Assembly: GCA_001931875.2 (NCBI GenBank)
Contig: MSJH02000698.1
Span: forward strand, 496,001-560,000
DNA: 64,000 bases
Direction of reading: 5' to 3'
Source: Byssochlamys sp. IMV 00236
Lineage: Eukaryota; Ascomycota; Eurotiomycetes; Eurotiales; Thermoascaceae
Position numbers and translations under genes: made by a program. Below, piece after piece: positions 23,712-36,275 of the stretch (its first letter is position 1; each line of letters begins with the position of its first letter). The notes beneath the pieces are model-generated. The model searched no databases, was not told the origin of the DNA, and worked only from the letters and a program-made list of their open reading frames with translations.

Positions 23712-26012
23712 ATGCCCGACTCCGGTCTAATCGACTATTCACCCCGCCATCCCACCAAGGCCGCAGAGCTGGACAATGCGTCCAACCTCATTTTGATCGA
23801 CAACTACGACTCCTTCACCTGGAATGTATATCAGTATCTGGTCCTAGAAGGCGCGAAAGTCACAGTGTTCCGCAATGATCAGATCACCCTTGAGGAATTG
23901 ATTGCGAAGAAGCCGACTCAGTTGGTGATTAGCCCTGGCCCCGGACATCCTGAGAAAGATGCTGGGATCAGCAATGCCGCTATACAACATTTCGCGGGGA
24001 AGATCCCCGTGTTTGGTGTCTGCATGGGCCAGCAGTGTATCATCCAGTCTTTCGGAGGCAAGGTCGATGTTACGGGCGAAATTCTCCACGGCAAGACATC
24101 CGTTCTCAAGCACGATGGTAAGGGCGTCTACGCGGATCTTCCTCCCTCCATAGCAGTGACACGATACCACTCCCTTGCCGGTACCCATTCGACAGTTCCG
24201 GATTGCTTGCTTGTTTCCTCCTGGATTGAGCTCGACGAGACTGGCAAGAAGGGGGTCATACAAGGAATCAGACACAAAGAATTCGTCGTGGAAGGCGTGC
24301 AGTTCCACCCGGAGAGCATTCTGACCGAACATGGCCGAGCAATGTTTAGAAATTTCCTTAAGATGCGTGGAGGCACCTGGGAAGAGAACCAACGCCTGAC
24401 TGGTCAGCCAGTCCCAGCCAGCTCTGCGCCCATCAGTGGTTCTACGAAGTCCGACAAGAAGACGTCTATACTGGAAAAGATATATGCCCATCGTAGGGCC
24501 TCTGTGGCTGCTCAGAAAGAGATTCCATCTCAGCGCCCTGAGGATCTTCAGGCCTCTTATGACCTTGGTATCTCGCCTCCACAGATCTCTTTCCCGGCCC
24601 GTCTTCGGCAGTCACCATTCGGTTTATCCTTGATGGCTGAAATAAAGAGAGCCTCCCCTTCCAAAGGCATTATCGCAGCATCTACCTGCGCCCCAGCTCA
24701 AGCGAGGAAATATGCCATGGCGGGCGCTAGTGTCATCTCTGTTCTCACAGAGCCTGAATGGTTTAAGGGAAGCATTGATGATCTCCGCGCTGTTCGACAG
24801 AGTTTGGAAGGCATCCCGAACCGACCTGCGGTGCTCCGGAAGGAATTCGTATTCGACGAATATCAGATCCTGGAGGCCCGACTGGCTGGCGCTGATACCG
24901 TACTTCTGATCGTCAAGATGTTGAGTGTTGAGCTCCTCACCAGATTGTACCATTACTCGCGGAGCCTGGGTATGGAACCGCTTGTCGAGGTCAACACACC
25001 GGAGGAAATGAAGATCGCAGTAGACCTTGGAGCGGAGGTGATTGGGGTCAACAACAGAGATTTGACCAGTTTCGAAGTTGATTTGGGCACTACGAGCAGA
25101 TTGATGGATCAAGTTCCCGAAGCCACCATTGTTTGTGCTCTCAGCGGGATCTCGGGCCCGAAGGATGTGGAGGCTTACAAGAAAGATGGTGTGAAAGCCA
25201 TTCTTGTCGGTGAGGCTCTCATGCGAGCAAAGGACACTGCAGCCTTTGTTTCTGAGCTTCTTGGTGGAAGCACCGAGAAGCTCTCAAGCACCACAGAACT
25301 CTCTCCGCTCGTAAAGGTTTGCGGCACAAGGTCTCCTGACGCTGCTCGCGCGGCGATCGAAGCAGGTGCCGATTTGATCGGTATCATTTTGGTGCATGGT
25401 CGCAAGAGACTTGTATCCGACGAGGTTGCTGTTCAGATCTCGGAGGTTGTGAAGTCAACGCCACGCCCTTCGGGGAATACCATACAAGAAGTACAAACTG
25501 CATCTGTTGATTACTTCGAGTATGCATCGAGCTCTCTACGCCATCCAAAACGTGCTTTGCTCGTGGGTGTCTTCGCGAACCAGCCCCTGTCTTATATCTT
25601 AGCCCAACAGCAGAAGTTGGGTCTTGATGTTGTGCAGCTCCACGGGTCTGAGCCCGTGGAGTGGGCAAACCTGATACCTGTGCCAGTAATCAGGAAATTT
25701 GATCTCGGTGAACCTGGGCTATCTCGCAGGGCTTATCACACGCTTCCGCTACTGGACTCTGGCGCCGGGGGAACGGGAGAGTTGCTTGATCTTTCTGGTG
25801 TGCAAAAGACCTTGGAGGGCGATGATGGTCTACGAGTCATCCTAGCTGGCGGACTCAACGCCGAAAACGTTGCTGAAATCGTTAAGAAATTAGGCGAATC
25901 GGCAAAGAAGGTGGTTGGCGTTGATGTTAGCAGCGGGGTGGAAACGGCAGGCTCCCAAGATCTAGATAAGATCCGTGCCTTTGTCAAAGCAGCAAAGAGT
26001 ATCCAGCGATGA
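23712..26012 (+). CDS. trpC: TrpC: anthranilate synthase glutamine amidotransferase / IGP synthase / PRA isomerase
   Basis: This single exon encodes 766 aa, matching Aspergillus TrpC. Residues of about 25-230 form the GATase subunit, with catalytic Cys104 (GVCMGQQC) and the His199-Pro-Glu201 pair, supplying ammonia to anthranilate synthase. Residues of about 255-515 form indole-3-glycerol-phosphate synthase, with the [25 protein letters not shown] and GVNNRDL signatures. Residues of about 530-766 form phosphoribosylanthranilate isomerase, with VKVCGTR and the C-terminal [10 protein letters not shown]. The protein thus performs three activities of tryptophan synthesis. The ATG at 23712 begins the usual MPDSG leader. 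Likely regulation is cross-pathway control through the upstream TGACTCA site. Confidence 0.98.
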   Translation: MPDSGLIDYSPRHPTKAAELDNASNLILIDNYDSFTWNVYQYLVLEGAKVTVFRNDQITLEELIAKKPTQLVISPGPGHPEKDAGISNAAIQHFAGKIPVFGVCMGQQCIIQSFGGKVDVTGEILHGKTSVLKHDGKGVYADLPPSIAVTRYHSLAGTHSTVPDCLLVSSWIELDETGKKGVIQGIRHKEFVVEGVQFHPESILTEHGRAMFRNFLKMRGGTWEENQRLTGQPVPASSAPISGSTKSDKKTSILEKIYAHRRASVAAQKEIPSQRPEDLQASYDLGISPPQISFPARLRQSPFGLSLMAEIKRASPSKGIIAASTCAPAQARKYAMAGASVISVLTEPEWFKGSIDDLRAVRQSLEGIPNRPAVLRKEFVFDEYQILEARLAGADTVLLIVKMLSVELLTRLYHYSRSLGMEPLVEVNTPEEMKIAVDLGAEVIGVNNRDLTSFEVDLGTTSRLMDQVPEATIVCALSGISGPKDVEAYKKDGVKAILVGEALMRAKDTAAFVSELLGGSTEKLSSTTELSPLVKVCGTRSPDAARAAIEAGADLIGIILVHGRKRLVSDEVAVQISEVVKSTPRPSGNTIQEVQTASVDYFEYASSSLRHPKRALLVGVFANQPLSYILAQQQKLGLDVVQLHGSEPVEWANLIPVPVIRKFDLGEPGLSRRAYHTLPLLDSGAGGTGELLDLSGVQKTLEGDDGLRVILAGGLNAENVAEIVKKLGESAKKVVGVDVSSGVETAGSQDLDKIRAFVKAAKSIQR

Positions 26013-26518
26013 TTGATCATGTAATTTCATGATTATGTGTATTATGCTTCTGAATGGGGCGACACTTCTATCTGTCGTCCCCCTATTGGGAACAATGAGA
26101 ATGAAATTCCACCGAGTTATCTACATAATTAGACCCAGATCTCTTAGGTTGCAAGCCTTCTTCCTGGCCTCGCAGTATCAACATATCCTTTTGTGTTCTT
26201 CTCTCAGGGCTGCTTTAAAAGTAACCATTCCTGGACTTAGACTTCTCTTGGATCTATAAGTTCCCCCAATCCAAGATCTTAATACAGCCTCATCCTCACT
26301 AGCATGAACATCTCACTCTGCTCACCACCGATACTCAGACTTTCCCACTTTCTCGATAACTACACCACTCCACTGCAATATCTCTGATGTTCAACCCTCA
26401 CTTACCCTTTCAGTTCTTCGTATCTCTACCTCAACATCAACTCCATTACATCAACCCAAACACCCGAACACCACTCTAAACCACACATACAAAACACGCA
26501 ACTTCACTTAAATCCAAA
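26013..26518 (+). promoter_or_regulatory. Intergenic region with a G-poor leader before the BRCT-WGR gene
   Basis: The first half is the trpC 3' flank. From about 26263 to 26518 the plus strand is rich in C, T and A and strikingly poor in G, typical of a fungal 5' untranslated leader. I see no separate gene. Confidence 0.5.
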
Positions 26519-27946
26519 ATGGGAAAGTCGTTCCAAAAAGTCAACGCCTGCTGTGCAGGCAACTTCGGAGAAAACAGCGAGAAGATACCCCAGTGGCTGC
26601 GTGCAAACGGCGGCACGTATTCGAAAGAGATGAATTCAGACATTACTCATTTGATCAGTACTGAATCTGCATTCAAGCGGAACGTTGAACCTGGTATGTT
26701 TATCACAGTCTCTTTTTTCAAGTTTCAAGACATATATCTATATTCAGGACGGTTAAGTTAACGTATCCCAACAGTTCAATCTGCGAAACGGATGAAGCAT
26801 GTGAAGATCGTTTCGTACGATTGGCTAGAGGACTCGTTGATGTCCAAGACCCGTAGACCGAAGCGCGAGGGTCCTTATCTCTGGGAGAAGTTACTGGGCA
26901 GAAAGACGAAGAAGAAAGCTACGAAGGCTGATAAGAAGGGAAAGTCTACGAAGAGGCGTAATGCCAGTGCAGGTATGTATACTACTGGCTAGCTGGGGTT
27001 TCGATCTATTAACCATGATATAACTATAGCAAAGTCACTCGAGAAAACCCGGAAGGGATCTCGTGCGGTTATTGATGATATGGCAAGGGGTAGGTGTCTA
27101 TAGTTGTACATGTACATGCAAATATTCGTACGCTAACAGTTATGGTATCACATCACCAGCGGGCTATCATTTGTGTGCAGACAAGGCAACTGGTTTTACA
27201 TACTGTGCGACGCTCGTCCGACCAACATCTGTGACTGGCCGTAATGAAAAATATCAACTCAAAGTAGGTTTCCCGAGTTTGTTTTTCTTGTTCTGTTATC
27301 AAAAGACCTCAATTGATGACCATGGTCCTTATTTCATCCTCATATGATCTTCGAGGCCCCGATACTCGCCCAGCACCATCATCTCATTGTCCCCATCGAG
27401 AGAGCATATGCTAAACAGCTCCAGCTTTATGAATCAAATGCAGAACCACACGTATACGCGACCTATGTCAAGTACAGTCGTATCGGCAAATCAGGCACGG
27501 AGCTTGTGGCTCCGCGAGGAAGTAGTTTCGATCTAGCTATGACAGCGTACAAAAAGTTCTTTAAGATAAAGACCGGGAAAAGTTGGGATGAGAGGTTCGA
27601 TGGTAAACTACCTGAGGCTAAGAAGGATCATGAAGGAAATGTTCTTCCGCCTGACGAGGGGTGGTTCCGTCATGAGTTGCCTAAGGGTCTCCTTGCGAGC
27701 TTGCTCATGCAGACAGAGATCTCTGTTGCTGCGTCAAGTGCGCCGTGTTCAAAGGAGGAGGATGACCAGTCTGAGGATCGAACGGAAGAACCAAGTCCTG
27801 CTTTGCCAGTAGACATCCCTGAAGACCCAGAGGAAGAGCACGGCAATATAGCTCTTTCAGAAGATAGCAATCAGGGTGATGTTGATGAGGAGGACTCTTG
27901 CCCTGAGGAGGAGACGGAGTCCATCACTGAGGCGGGCGAAGAATGA
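26519..27946 (+). CDS. BRCT-WGR domain protein without PARP catalytic domain
   Basis: Exons 26519-26693, 26775-26972, 27030-27089, 27160-27263 and 27419-27946 give 354 aa with all phases matching. The N-terminal about 95 residues form a BRCT domain (NACCAGNFGE, THLIST, KIVSYDWLEDS). A Lys/Arg-rich, probably nuclear-localising linker follows. A WGR domain comes next, with VYATYVKYSRIGKSG, then FDLAMTAYKKFFKIKTGKSW, the region that reads DNA ends in poly(ADP-ribose) polymerases. The C-terminus is a very acidic tail (repeated Glu/Asp). No PARP regulatory or ADP-ribosyl-transferase domain follows. It likely binds damaged DNA or chromatin. The intron before the last exon is 155 nt, longer than the others, so that boundary is the least certain. 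Confidence 0.82.
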
Positions 27947-28453
27947 GGTTGCAGTATCGACGATTGTGGCGTTCGGGTGATTGGGGTCCTGCTCGCACTT
28001 GGACGAGGGGATCTGGGGTTAAAACCGCTTAGTTCAGAAGGTTTTTATCATGATATTATTGCTTCGTTTAGATCTCGATCATGAAACCGGGAATCGAAAA
28101 TCGCTAGTCTATATTAATCTCTCGTATCTGAGTTTTCTAAATGCTTTTGATCCGAACCGTCGGCTTTTCGATATATTACAGCAGCCTCATATTGTTTTTG
28201 CATGCGCCGTCATCATTCAATAAGGCCAACCACGACCCTGATTCTGGTTCCATTTATTAAATCATAAACTACCTAGGTCGATCCCCAGGAAAAGGATATA
28301 GTGAAAATAGACTCGCCGACCGTGATGAATGTGTACATATTCTCTCTTTTGAACTTTATCCGAACACCATGTACGCCGAACTTTTTGCCCCCCAGATGCT
28401 GAAAGGTATAAGATGTTGTCCCATTTTCCTTGCTCTCCGTCTTGAACCCTCGT
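27947..28453. other. Convergent intergenic region BRCT-WGR/imp4
   Basis: These are the 3' flanks of two convergent genes. I see no coding signal, repeat or structured element in it. Confidence 0.5.
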
Positions 28454-29413
28454 TCATAGATAATCCTTCTTTCGGCTGGTCCTCGTGTACTGAGTGAGAG
28501 CCCATTCAACATCACCAGTTGAGCCCTTCTCCAATGTACCTCCACGGATCTCGAATAATCTCATCGTCATACGCGGCCCAACTTCAGCCAGTTCGACGTC
28601 ACGATAGCTGGTCTTCACAAAGACATGGTGTCGCACCTCAATGCTGTCCTCTTTGTTCACGAAAGTAACCACCCTGTTTCCAAGCTTGCCACCACCTTCT
28701 CGTGGAGGAAATAGATGTTTCAAAATCTGGACAACGCGCTTTCCTAGTTTCGTCTTGAACCCTTCAAAGATCAGATGCGGGTAACTCTCCGACACTGTTC
28801 CACGCGCCGCATTGGGAATGTCCGCGCGCAAAACAACATTGTGAAGTGAAAAACTGGCAGTTGGTCCGTGAGGGAGATGCGACACTGTCATGGCTGTTGG
28901 TGTACCACGATGTTCGTGCAAGAGGACCATATCTGTCAAGGCTGCGGCATTGGCACTGGAGACCATGTCCGGTAGAATCAGGTTACCACGATTGAGTCGA
29001 ATGGAAGTCGGAAGCAGCAAGCGGATCTCCTTTGCGAAGGTGCTGAGTCGTGCTGAAGGCGATCGAGAGGTGGTGACTAGAGGTCGAGGGTCGATGACGC
29101 CGGAGGTGAGTGCGTATTCATCGTCTATGTCCAGAAGATCTGCATCCTTTTCCTTGGTAGAATCCAGAGACTCATCATATTTGAAATCCTCCCGAAGCTT
29201 CTTATCATTGGCGATTGACGAATCTAGCGGTTTTCCTGATGCCAGGGAAGCTTTAAGTTGCGCTCTCTTTTCCGCAATGGAGGCATCGCGGAGTAGCAAA
29301 GCTCTACGGTAGATATAGTCGCGGCGTTCGCGAGCTTGACGGCGCTAAAATCATGTTAGCCATTATCTTATTTCTAGAAACGTATAAAATGATGAGTTTA
29401 TCCTTACCAACAT
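28454..29413 (-). CDS. imp4: Imp4, U3 snoRNP component (Brix domain)
   Basis: Minus-strand exons are 29413-29408 and 29344-28454, giving 298 aa. The first exon is only six nucleotides (Met-Leu); splicing yields MLRRQARERRDYIY, the hallmark Imp4 N-terminus, so the model is secure despite the tiny exon. The Brix domain follows, containing TDMVLLHEHRG, LPHGPTASF, PHLIFEGF and LKHLFP. The C-terminus has DVELAEVGPRMTMRLFEIRGGT, as in Imp4. Imp4 acts with Imp3 and Mpp10 on the U3 snoRNA-pre-rRNA duplex in the small-subunit processome (nucleolus). The gene is divergent from upf1 with 618 bp between. Confidence 0.95.
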
Positions 29414-30031
29414 GTTGACGGTAGCTGAGAGCGCTGTTCTGAATCTATACACAGGTTGACCGGAGGCGGGCAACTTTTTTTTCTGATAAGCACTGCGTCT
29501 TTGGCGCCAAGAGGTCTCCGTTGTGGCATTTTCGCCGCTCCGGAGCCAGAACGGCAGAATGCAGCCACCACTAACTTTGCGGAGACCGTCGAGACCCTTT
29601 CTCGTCGAAACATCCCAACTGCTTAATATCTTCACACTCTTTTGTCAGTGGTGACGGCGGAGATTCCCGACAAAGGTCGAGGTCAGCTAGCTGTTCTACT
29701 CCTGCAGCAGGAAGTTTGCAGGGCGAGATACAGATTGAGCTGTGGTCGAGCTTAGCTTCTTATTTCTGATCCCCGCTTCCGCACACTGGCGTTCTTTTGC
29801 TTGACGAAACGTCGTCTTTCTCAAAGTAAACGGATTCCTAGCAACTGCTAGTGCTTTTCATTCTTTTCCGTCCTGGAAATTGTCGATTCTTGCTGGTTCG
29901 GTTTCACCGGTCGTACGTGAATGCTCCAGTGGAGTATATCATTTGCGTCACGTTTTGCGATTGCTACAGCAGACAACTCTGCCACTCAGTTCTAAAGTCT
30001 CGTTGGCCCCTAGGGGCGGAGCCTTACAATA
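29414..30031. promoter_or_regulatory. Bidirectional promoter imp4/upf1
   Basis: A 618-bp region lies between two divergent ATGs. The imp4 side remains open in one frame upstream of its start, but family knowledge places the protein start at the six-nucleotide exon. No other gene is visible. Confidence 0.6.
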
Positions 30032-33000
30032 ATGGAGGCTTTTACTCACATGGGAAACCATCTCGTTTCTGATTCTGGACCTACGATTAATGCTGGCGAC
30101 GATATGTCTACGATCGACTATGACGAGAATACCCTGAATATGACAGGCGCGCCTCGCCGGAGAAGACACGATGATGAGGATGATGGATCAGACGGATATG
30201 ATGATGATGACGACTTGGAAAGCATGGCAAGCGTGCCTGCTGGAGGGGAAAAGAAGAGCAAGGCCAAGGCTGAAGAAGAGAAGGAGCTTCCTCCTCACGC
30301 TTGCGCGTAAGTTTTGACATTTTTAGTTCAGACAGCTGGTGGCAACAGATTCGCTGACACCGATTATCTAGGTATTGCGGAATACACAACTCAAGCAGCG
30401 TCGTTAAGTGCCTTTCTTGCAGTAAATGGTTCTGCAGCGCGCGTGGAAACACCTCTTCATCGCATATCGTTAACCACCTAGTGCGCGCACGCCACAAGGA
30501 GGTGCAACTGCACCCTGATTCATCTCTTGGTGACACTATCCTCGAATGCTACAACTGCGGGACGAAGAATGTCTTTCTCTTGGGTTTCATTCCGGCCAAG
30601 TCGGATACAGTCGTCGTCCTATTGTGCCGACAGCCGTGCGCTGCAATGCCTTCATCGAAAGATATGAACTGGGATACCTCACGCTGGCAACCCCTTATCG
30701 AGGATCGCTCGTTTCTTCCGTGGCTTGTTGCTGCCCCTTCTGATCAGGAGCAACTACGAGCTCGACATCTGAGTCCCCAGATGATCGCGAAGTTGGAAGA
30801 AATGTGGAAGGATAATTCTTCTGCTACGGTGGCAGATCTTGAAAAACAAACTGGTGTGGATGATGAGCCAGCACCAGTGTTACTACGCTATGATGACGCT
30901 TTTCAATATCAGAATGTCTTTGGTCCTCTTGTCAAGATCGAGGCGGACTATGATCGCAAGCTGAAGGAATCGCAGTCACAAGACGGTTTGGTTGTCCGAT
31001 GGGATCTTGGACTCAACAACAAGCATCTTGCTAGCTTTGTTCTTCCAAAGCTTGAGCTTGGCGACGTTAAGTTGGCTGTTGGTGACGAGATGCGACTCAA
31101 GTACACTGGCGATCTACGTCCCAAGTGGGAGGGAGTCGGATATGTTATCAAAATACCCAACAATCAGTCGGATGAAGTCACCATTGAGTTGCGTTCTAAA
31201 GGGGATCACAAGTCAGTGCCTACCGAATGTACCCACAACTTCACCGCGGACTATGTGTGGAAGGCGACATCTTTCGACCGAATGCAACTAGCTATGAAGA
31301 CGTTCGCAGTCGACGAGATGAGTGTTTCCGGTTATATCTTCCATCGCCTGCTTGGACATGAGGTTGCGGCCGCTCCAATGAAGACGCAGATGCCTAAGAA
31401 ATTCAGCGTTCCTGGCCTTCCAGAGCTCAACGGTAGTCAGATCAATGCGGTTAAGAGCGTTCTGCAGAAACCCCTGAGTCTTATTCAGGGTCCACCTGGA
31501 ACAGGAAAGACGGTCACGTCGGCTACGATCATTTATCATCTCGCAAAGATAAACGGTGGCCAGGTCCTTGTCTGCGCTCCTTCGAACGTTGCTGTCGACC
31601 AGCTCTGTGAGCGTATCCATAGGACTGGCCTTAAGACCGTACGTGTGACTGCGAAATCTCGTGAGGATGTAGAGTCTCCAGTTGGATTCCTCTCGCTACA
31701 CGAGCAAGTCCGGATGAATGACAGCAACATTGAACTCGTGAAACTTAACCAGCTGAAGGCGGAGTTAGGAGAGCTGTCCAGTCAAGATGAGAAGAAATTC
31801 AAGCAGCTTACGCGCGCTGCTGAACGAGAGATCCTCACAAACGCAGACGTCATCTGCTGTACCTGCGTTGGTGCAGGTGACCCGCGTCTTGCTAAATTCA
31901 AATTCAGGACGGTCCTGATTGATGAGTCGACTCAGTCTGCAGAGCCTGAGTGTATGATTCCGCTTGTTTTAGGCTGCAAGCAAGTTGTCCTCGTTGGAGA
32001 CCATCAGCAGCTGGGTCCTGTGATTATGAACAAGAAGGCTGCCAAGGCTGGACTCAATCAATCGCTGTTCGAGCGCCTTGTCATTCTGGGCTGCTCCCCG
32101 ATCCGCTTGAACGTGCAGTACCGTATGCATCCTTGTCTGTCTGAATTTCCGTCAAACATGTTCTATGAAGGCTCTCTCCAGAACGGCGTCTCTATGGCCC
32201 AGCGTCTCCGCCGCGATGTCGACTTCCCTTGGCCTGTCGTCGATAATCCGATGATGTTCTGGTCCAACCTTGGAAATGAGGAGATCTCTGCGTCCGGAAC
32301 TTCTTATCTCAACCGTACGGAGGCCGCGAATGTTGAGAAGATCGTTACTCGATTTTTCAAGGCAGGCGTGCAGCCAAAGGATATCGGCATCATTACACCT
32401 TACGAAGGCCAGCGAAGCTATGTTGTCAGTTCTATGCAAGCGACGGGAACATTCAAGAAGGAACATTACAAGGAGATCGAAGTAGCATCCGTGGACGCTT
32501 TTCAGGGACGAGAGAAAGATTTCATTGTCCTTTCTTGTGTTCGTTCCAACGACCACCAGGGCATCGGTTTCCTCAGTGACCCGCGTCGTCTCAACGTCGC
32601 TTTGACAAGAGCCAAGTATGGTCTTGTCATCCTAGGAAATCCCAAAGTTTTGTCCAAGCATCCCTTGTGGAACTACCTACTGCTCCACTTCAAGGAACGA
32701 CACTGTCTCGTTGAGGGACCTTTGTCCAACCTTCAGGAGTCCCTTGTCCAATTCAGTCGCCCTAAGCAGGCATACAGGGGCCCGCAGCGTTTCCAAATGG
32801 CATATAACCACGCTTCCAGCATGGCCAGTGGAATGATCAATGGAAGGAATGGTCACCGTAATGAGTATCACGATTCTGGATCTGTGGTCGGTTACATCCC
32901 TGATGATGTCTCTTCTGTTCACTCCTCCGCGCTTGGTGGCGTCGGTCTGCCTTCGGGTTATCCTCCCATGTTCCAGAACTTCGCTGAGGCGTGGCCATCA

Positions 33001-33381
33001 CTTCCTGGAGCTCGGCGCCCCAACGGTGCCAGGGTTAAAGGTGCGCCAAGTATTGCGGGAGAATCTGTCGCTGCCACGGAGTCGGACGTGACTGGAAGTA
33101 TCATTGATGGGAAGCAAGGAGGTGTCAGCCTTGCCGGTCTCAGTATCAACGACGTGAACAAGCAGACTAGTTTAAGCCAGTCCGATAGACTGAAGCGCTA
33201 CGTCGAATCTGGAGGGCGCGAGCCTTACAAGACGGGGGTCAACGATAATGGAAGCATTTTCGGTGGCAGTACCGCCAGTATCCGCGTTACTCGTGGCGTC
33301 CCGGGCCACATTCATGACGACGATGATGCCCGCAGTGTGTCGACAGCTTTCGCCAGTCAGGTCGGGGGAAACTATGATTGA
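30032..33381 (+). CDS. upf1: Upf1/Nam7 RNA helicase of nonsense-mediated decay
   Basis: Exons 30032-30306 and 30372-33381 give 1094 aa. An acidic N-terminus (Asp/Glu-rich, with an [10 protein letters not shown] patch) precedes the Cys/His-rich CH domain ([25 protein letters not shown]), which binds zinc and Upf2. The superfamily 1 helicase core follows: Walker A GPPGTGKT near 464, Walker [13 protein letters not shown], the GDHQQLGP motif, and [14 protein letters not shown]. The later motifs are [10 protein letters not shown] and [12 protein letters not shown]. The C-terminal tail is Ser/Gly-rich and variable. Upf1 is an ATP-dependent 5'-3' helicase that marks mRNAs with premature stops for decay in the cytoplasm. 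In A. nidulans it is called nmdA. Domain order and motifs leave little doubt. Confidence 0.97.
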
Positions 33382-34702
33382 GGTTGACGACTTCTCTTCT
33401 CTGTTTCTATCAATAGCATAGTGAAACTGCTTGAGGTGATCATCAACCACTCAGCTGCATTTTCGGGGATCTGTTCTGGCCGGTCGAGTCATTTGACGTC
33501 CTCGAGTCAGGATCTCAGTGATAGCTCCGCACTGGTGCGCAAGGTTGCTTGCAACTCTTCAATAGTGGGAGTGTAAGCCAGTAATTTCGACTGAAGGAAA
33601 AGAGAAGTGCTTAAACATGCCATAGCAAACTTCTTTGAGCAGCAGTGGCTATCAGATATGTGGCAAGGCTTATGCTGTTGAAAGAGTTATGGAAACGATA
33701 TCACTTAGAAGACTCAGATTCCTTTACCCGGGTGGACGAGCCACAAAGCACTTGGTCGCTTCTCGACGACACTCAATACCATTTGAACGCGATCAGCAAC
33801 AGTCCGTCTATTGGGGAAAGCGGAACAGCCTGAAGCTGAATGACCGCCGCTAGATCAAAAACAAGTCGAAGTTGGGGCAAGCGAGACATGTCCGGAGGAC
33901 GCAATCTGCGAATTTTTATTACCGTGCAGGCATTTCCTTTCCCAACTGACTGTGTTCTGTGCCTGCACATTGCTTCTTTCTCTCATCAGGCATGGCACGT
34001 TGTGGTATCGACACTGATCATTATGTATTTCAGATGGCTTGAGGGTTTTCGTGATCGTGAGCCAGTTGTATTTCTGGATGTGACAGGGAGGTACGAGGTC
34101 TGTAGATGCTGAGACAGTCGTTCAGCGTATACGTGGGTAGAGCTTATCGACTGTCCCCTGGTCAACTTTAGTTGCGTGCTTTCAAATATAAACACACTTC
34201 GGTTCCTTACTAGCAGTTCGAAAGACAGATCCAAAACGATATCCTCGTTCCTAGACTTTGGCAAAGCTCTCCAGTAACCTTTCCGTCAGGAACTGATTGA
34301 TTAAATCATTGCCCTCATGCAATTAGTTAGTTAGCTAGGGCTCTGTGTGGCTGTGTCACCCCGATGATTGGCCTGAAGAATCCTCCTTCATACGTTACAA
34401 TAATCCTCATGCGCGGTATACGCGCTCAGTGTGGCTTGGACGCTAGGAAGAAGCTTGGGTTGCATCGTTGGCTGAGCACCGCCCGTCAACGGACTATTAA
34501 AAATTGGATGTCTCAGCAAGTTTATCAGCTATCTAGGCAGACGTACATACAATCTAACCCCGCATCGGCTGAGAGCAACATCAAGAAGTATAGAAATATT
34601 GATGATAGACTACTCTGTCACACTCCGACGTTCTGCCTTTCCAGCTTGGACGAAAATAGCTTACCGCGCACTGTGATTACTCCATCGGCCTATCCAAGAT
34701 CC
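33382..34702. other. Intergenic region after upf1
   Basis: This has no supported gene. Short plus-strand frames at 33635-33853 overlap in two phases and show no family resemblance. The frame used by the next gene is open upstream to 34364, but the first plausible Met with coding-like sequence after it is at 34703. Confidence 0.4.
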
Positions 34703-35817
34703 ATGGCTAAGCGAATATCAAAAGCAATTGATACTTCCGTATCGCAAACTCACCAGCACGAAACTCTCGAGGACAATAACAGTATTGCTCATCAGGAGCC
34801 ACCCCCGTACTCCAGTCCTGTAGCCGCGCGGCCCAGTCCCAGTGGCAACCAGCAGCGATCAATCCGCTGCCTGAGCAATATTCCGTCGCTTCCCAATCTT
34901 GATTACTCGAAATACCAAATCCCCGAGTGTACTGTATCCAAAGATGGCACAATAACCACGAACTATCGGCCTCTTTGTTCAGATGCGACGGCCCTGGCGC
35001 AGTTCATCAGAGAGCAGGCAGCTCTACCTCCATTACCATACATTCGCATCGTGGGCCTTCCTCCAGGGGCAAGCCAGCCGGATTTCGATGTCAGGATTAA
35101 CATGTTAAGGTACTTCCTACCCACAAGTTCGTCGACAGGGTGGAACTACCTGAAACTGGTGGAGGATGGCCAATTGGCTTTCCGTGGGAAGAATACGCAG
35201 ACGACAACACCAAATACGAAGAATGGGATCGAGGATTGGGCAAAGAGATTCTGTGCAGAGAAATCATCGCTGAAAACGTATGGATCTGCTCCCCTTCCCT
35301 TCTCTTAAAGAATATGGGATACATTTGTATCTTCACATACTAAGCTCATGTGCGGAGACATATACTGACATGTCGGAACAGATTCACACTCGAACGTCAT
35401 ATTACGAACTGGGATACCAGTTATATAGAAGGCCAAATTCGCAGTCTCGTTGCTGCGACAGGCTACACCAACCATGTTACTGTGACCTTCCCAGTCCGGT
35501 ACTCTAAGATCACGGTCCAACCTCGGGGGGAGGGCTTCATTGCCACGCTTTTCTCCCCGATCCTCGAGAAGAAACGTTATGAAGTTGCGCGTGCGGTTTG
35601 GCCATACGCGACGCTTCCACCGGGCATCGATGCTGAAGACACAGGCCGTTCATGCGCTGTGCAAACAGAAGAGGCTTGGTGGCGCGAGTGGAAAGATGTG
35701 TTGAACCTGGCGATTGTTACGAGAAGGAATGGATGGGTTTCGTTAGATGATATGTTGGAATTTCAGATGAGACCGACGGAGCCTCAAATACCGAAAAATC
35801 CTTGGGGATATCAATAA
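34703..35817 (+). CDS. Unrecognised fungal protein with Pro/Tyr-rich N-terminus
   Basis: Exons 34703-35277 and 35382-35817 give 336 aa, and the splice restores an in-frame FTLERHITNWD segment. The N-terminus is Ser/Pro/Gln-rich and probably disordered, with a PPPYS motif. From about residue 60 a folded domain is suggested (SLPNLDYSKYQIPE, then ALAQFIREQAALPPLPYIRI). The second exon is rich in aromatics and charged residues (EGQIRSLVAATGYTNHV, EEAWWREWKDVLNLAI, WVSLDDMLEFQMRP). No signal peptide or transmembrane segment is seen. The fold looks real, because exon content is coherent and the frame rejoins, but I do not recognise a function. It is followed on the same strand by a Zn2Cys6 regulator, 458 bp away. 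Confidence 0.65.
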
Positions 35818-36275
35818 GTACCTAGTTGGCGTTCCTAGTTGGCGTTAGAAGGACTTGCATCTTGACCTCGTTGGTAATATATATTTCACCTTTGATTCTC
35901 ACAAGCATTCTACGTTTGTCACTCTCAATGCTGCAAATTCCACCACATTGGGCCATTTTTCTTAATAGTGATAGCGAGGATAAGATGCGAGGATATGATG
36001 CGATGTCTATCTTGATGTATCTGAATACCTGTAGCGCTTCACGAGTAAAACATGATGCAGTTTGGGAGGACAGCACGTGTCTGGCAGGGCGGGCGAAAGG
36101 CCGAAAGGCCGAACGACCGAGCGAACGACCTTCAATCGAGATGGCCACAACCAATTCTCTCTCTATTCAAGGCGAATGACTCCTTTATCTCAATCTTGTG
36201 AAACTAGGGCGCGAGTAACCTTTACATTTCAATTTTATCTTGAACACATGCAGTGCCTGTTTTGGGGAATCGCCT
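35818..36275. other. Intergenic region before the Zn2Cys6 gene
   Basis: This holds the promoter and leader of the downstream regulator. A frame open in the leader starts with TTG at 36240 and shares phase with the gene, but the first ATG is at 36276. Nothing else is seen. Confidence 0.5.

Noticed and set aside
34364..34702. Upstream extension of the 336-aa protein
   Set aside because: The frame is open but the sequence lacks coherent features. The Met at 34703 begins the coding-like part. It remains possible.
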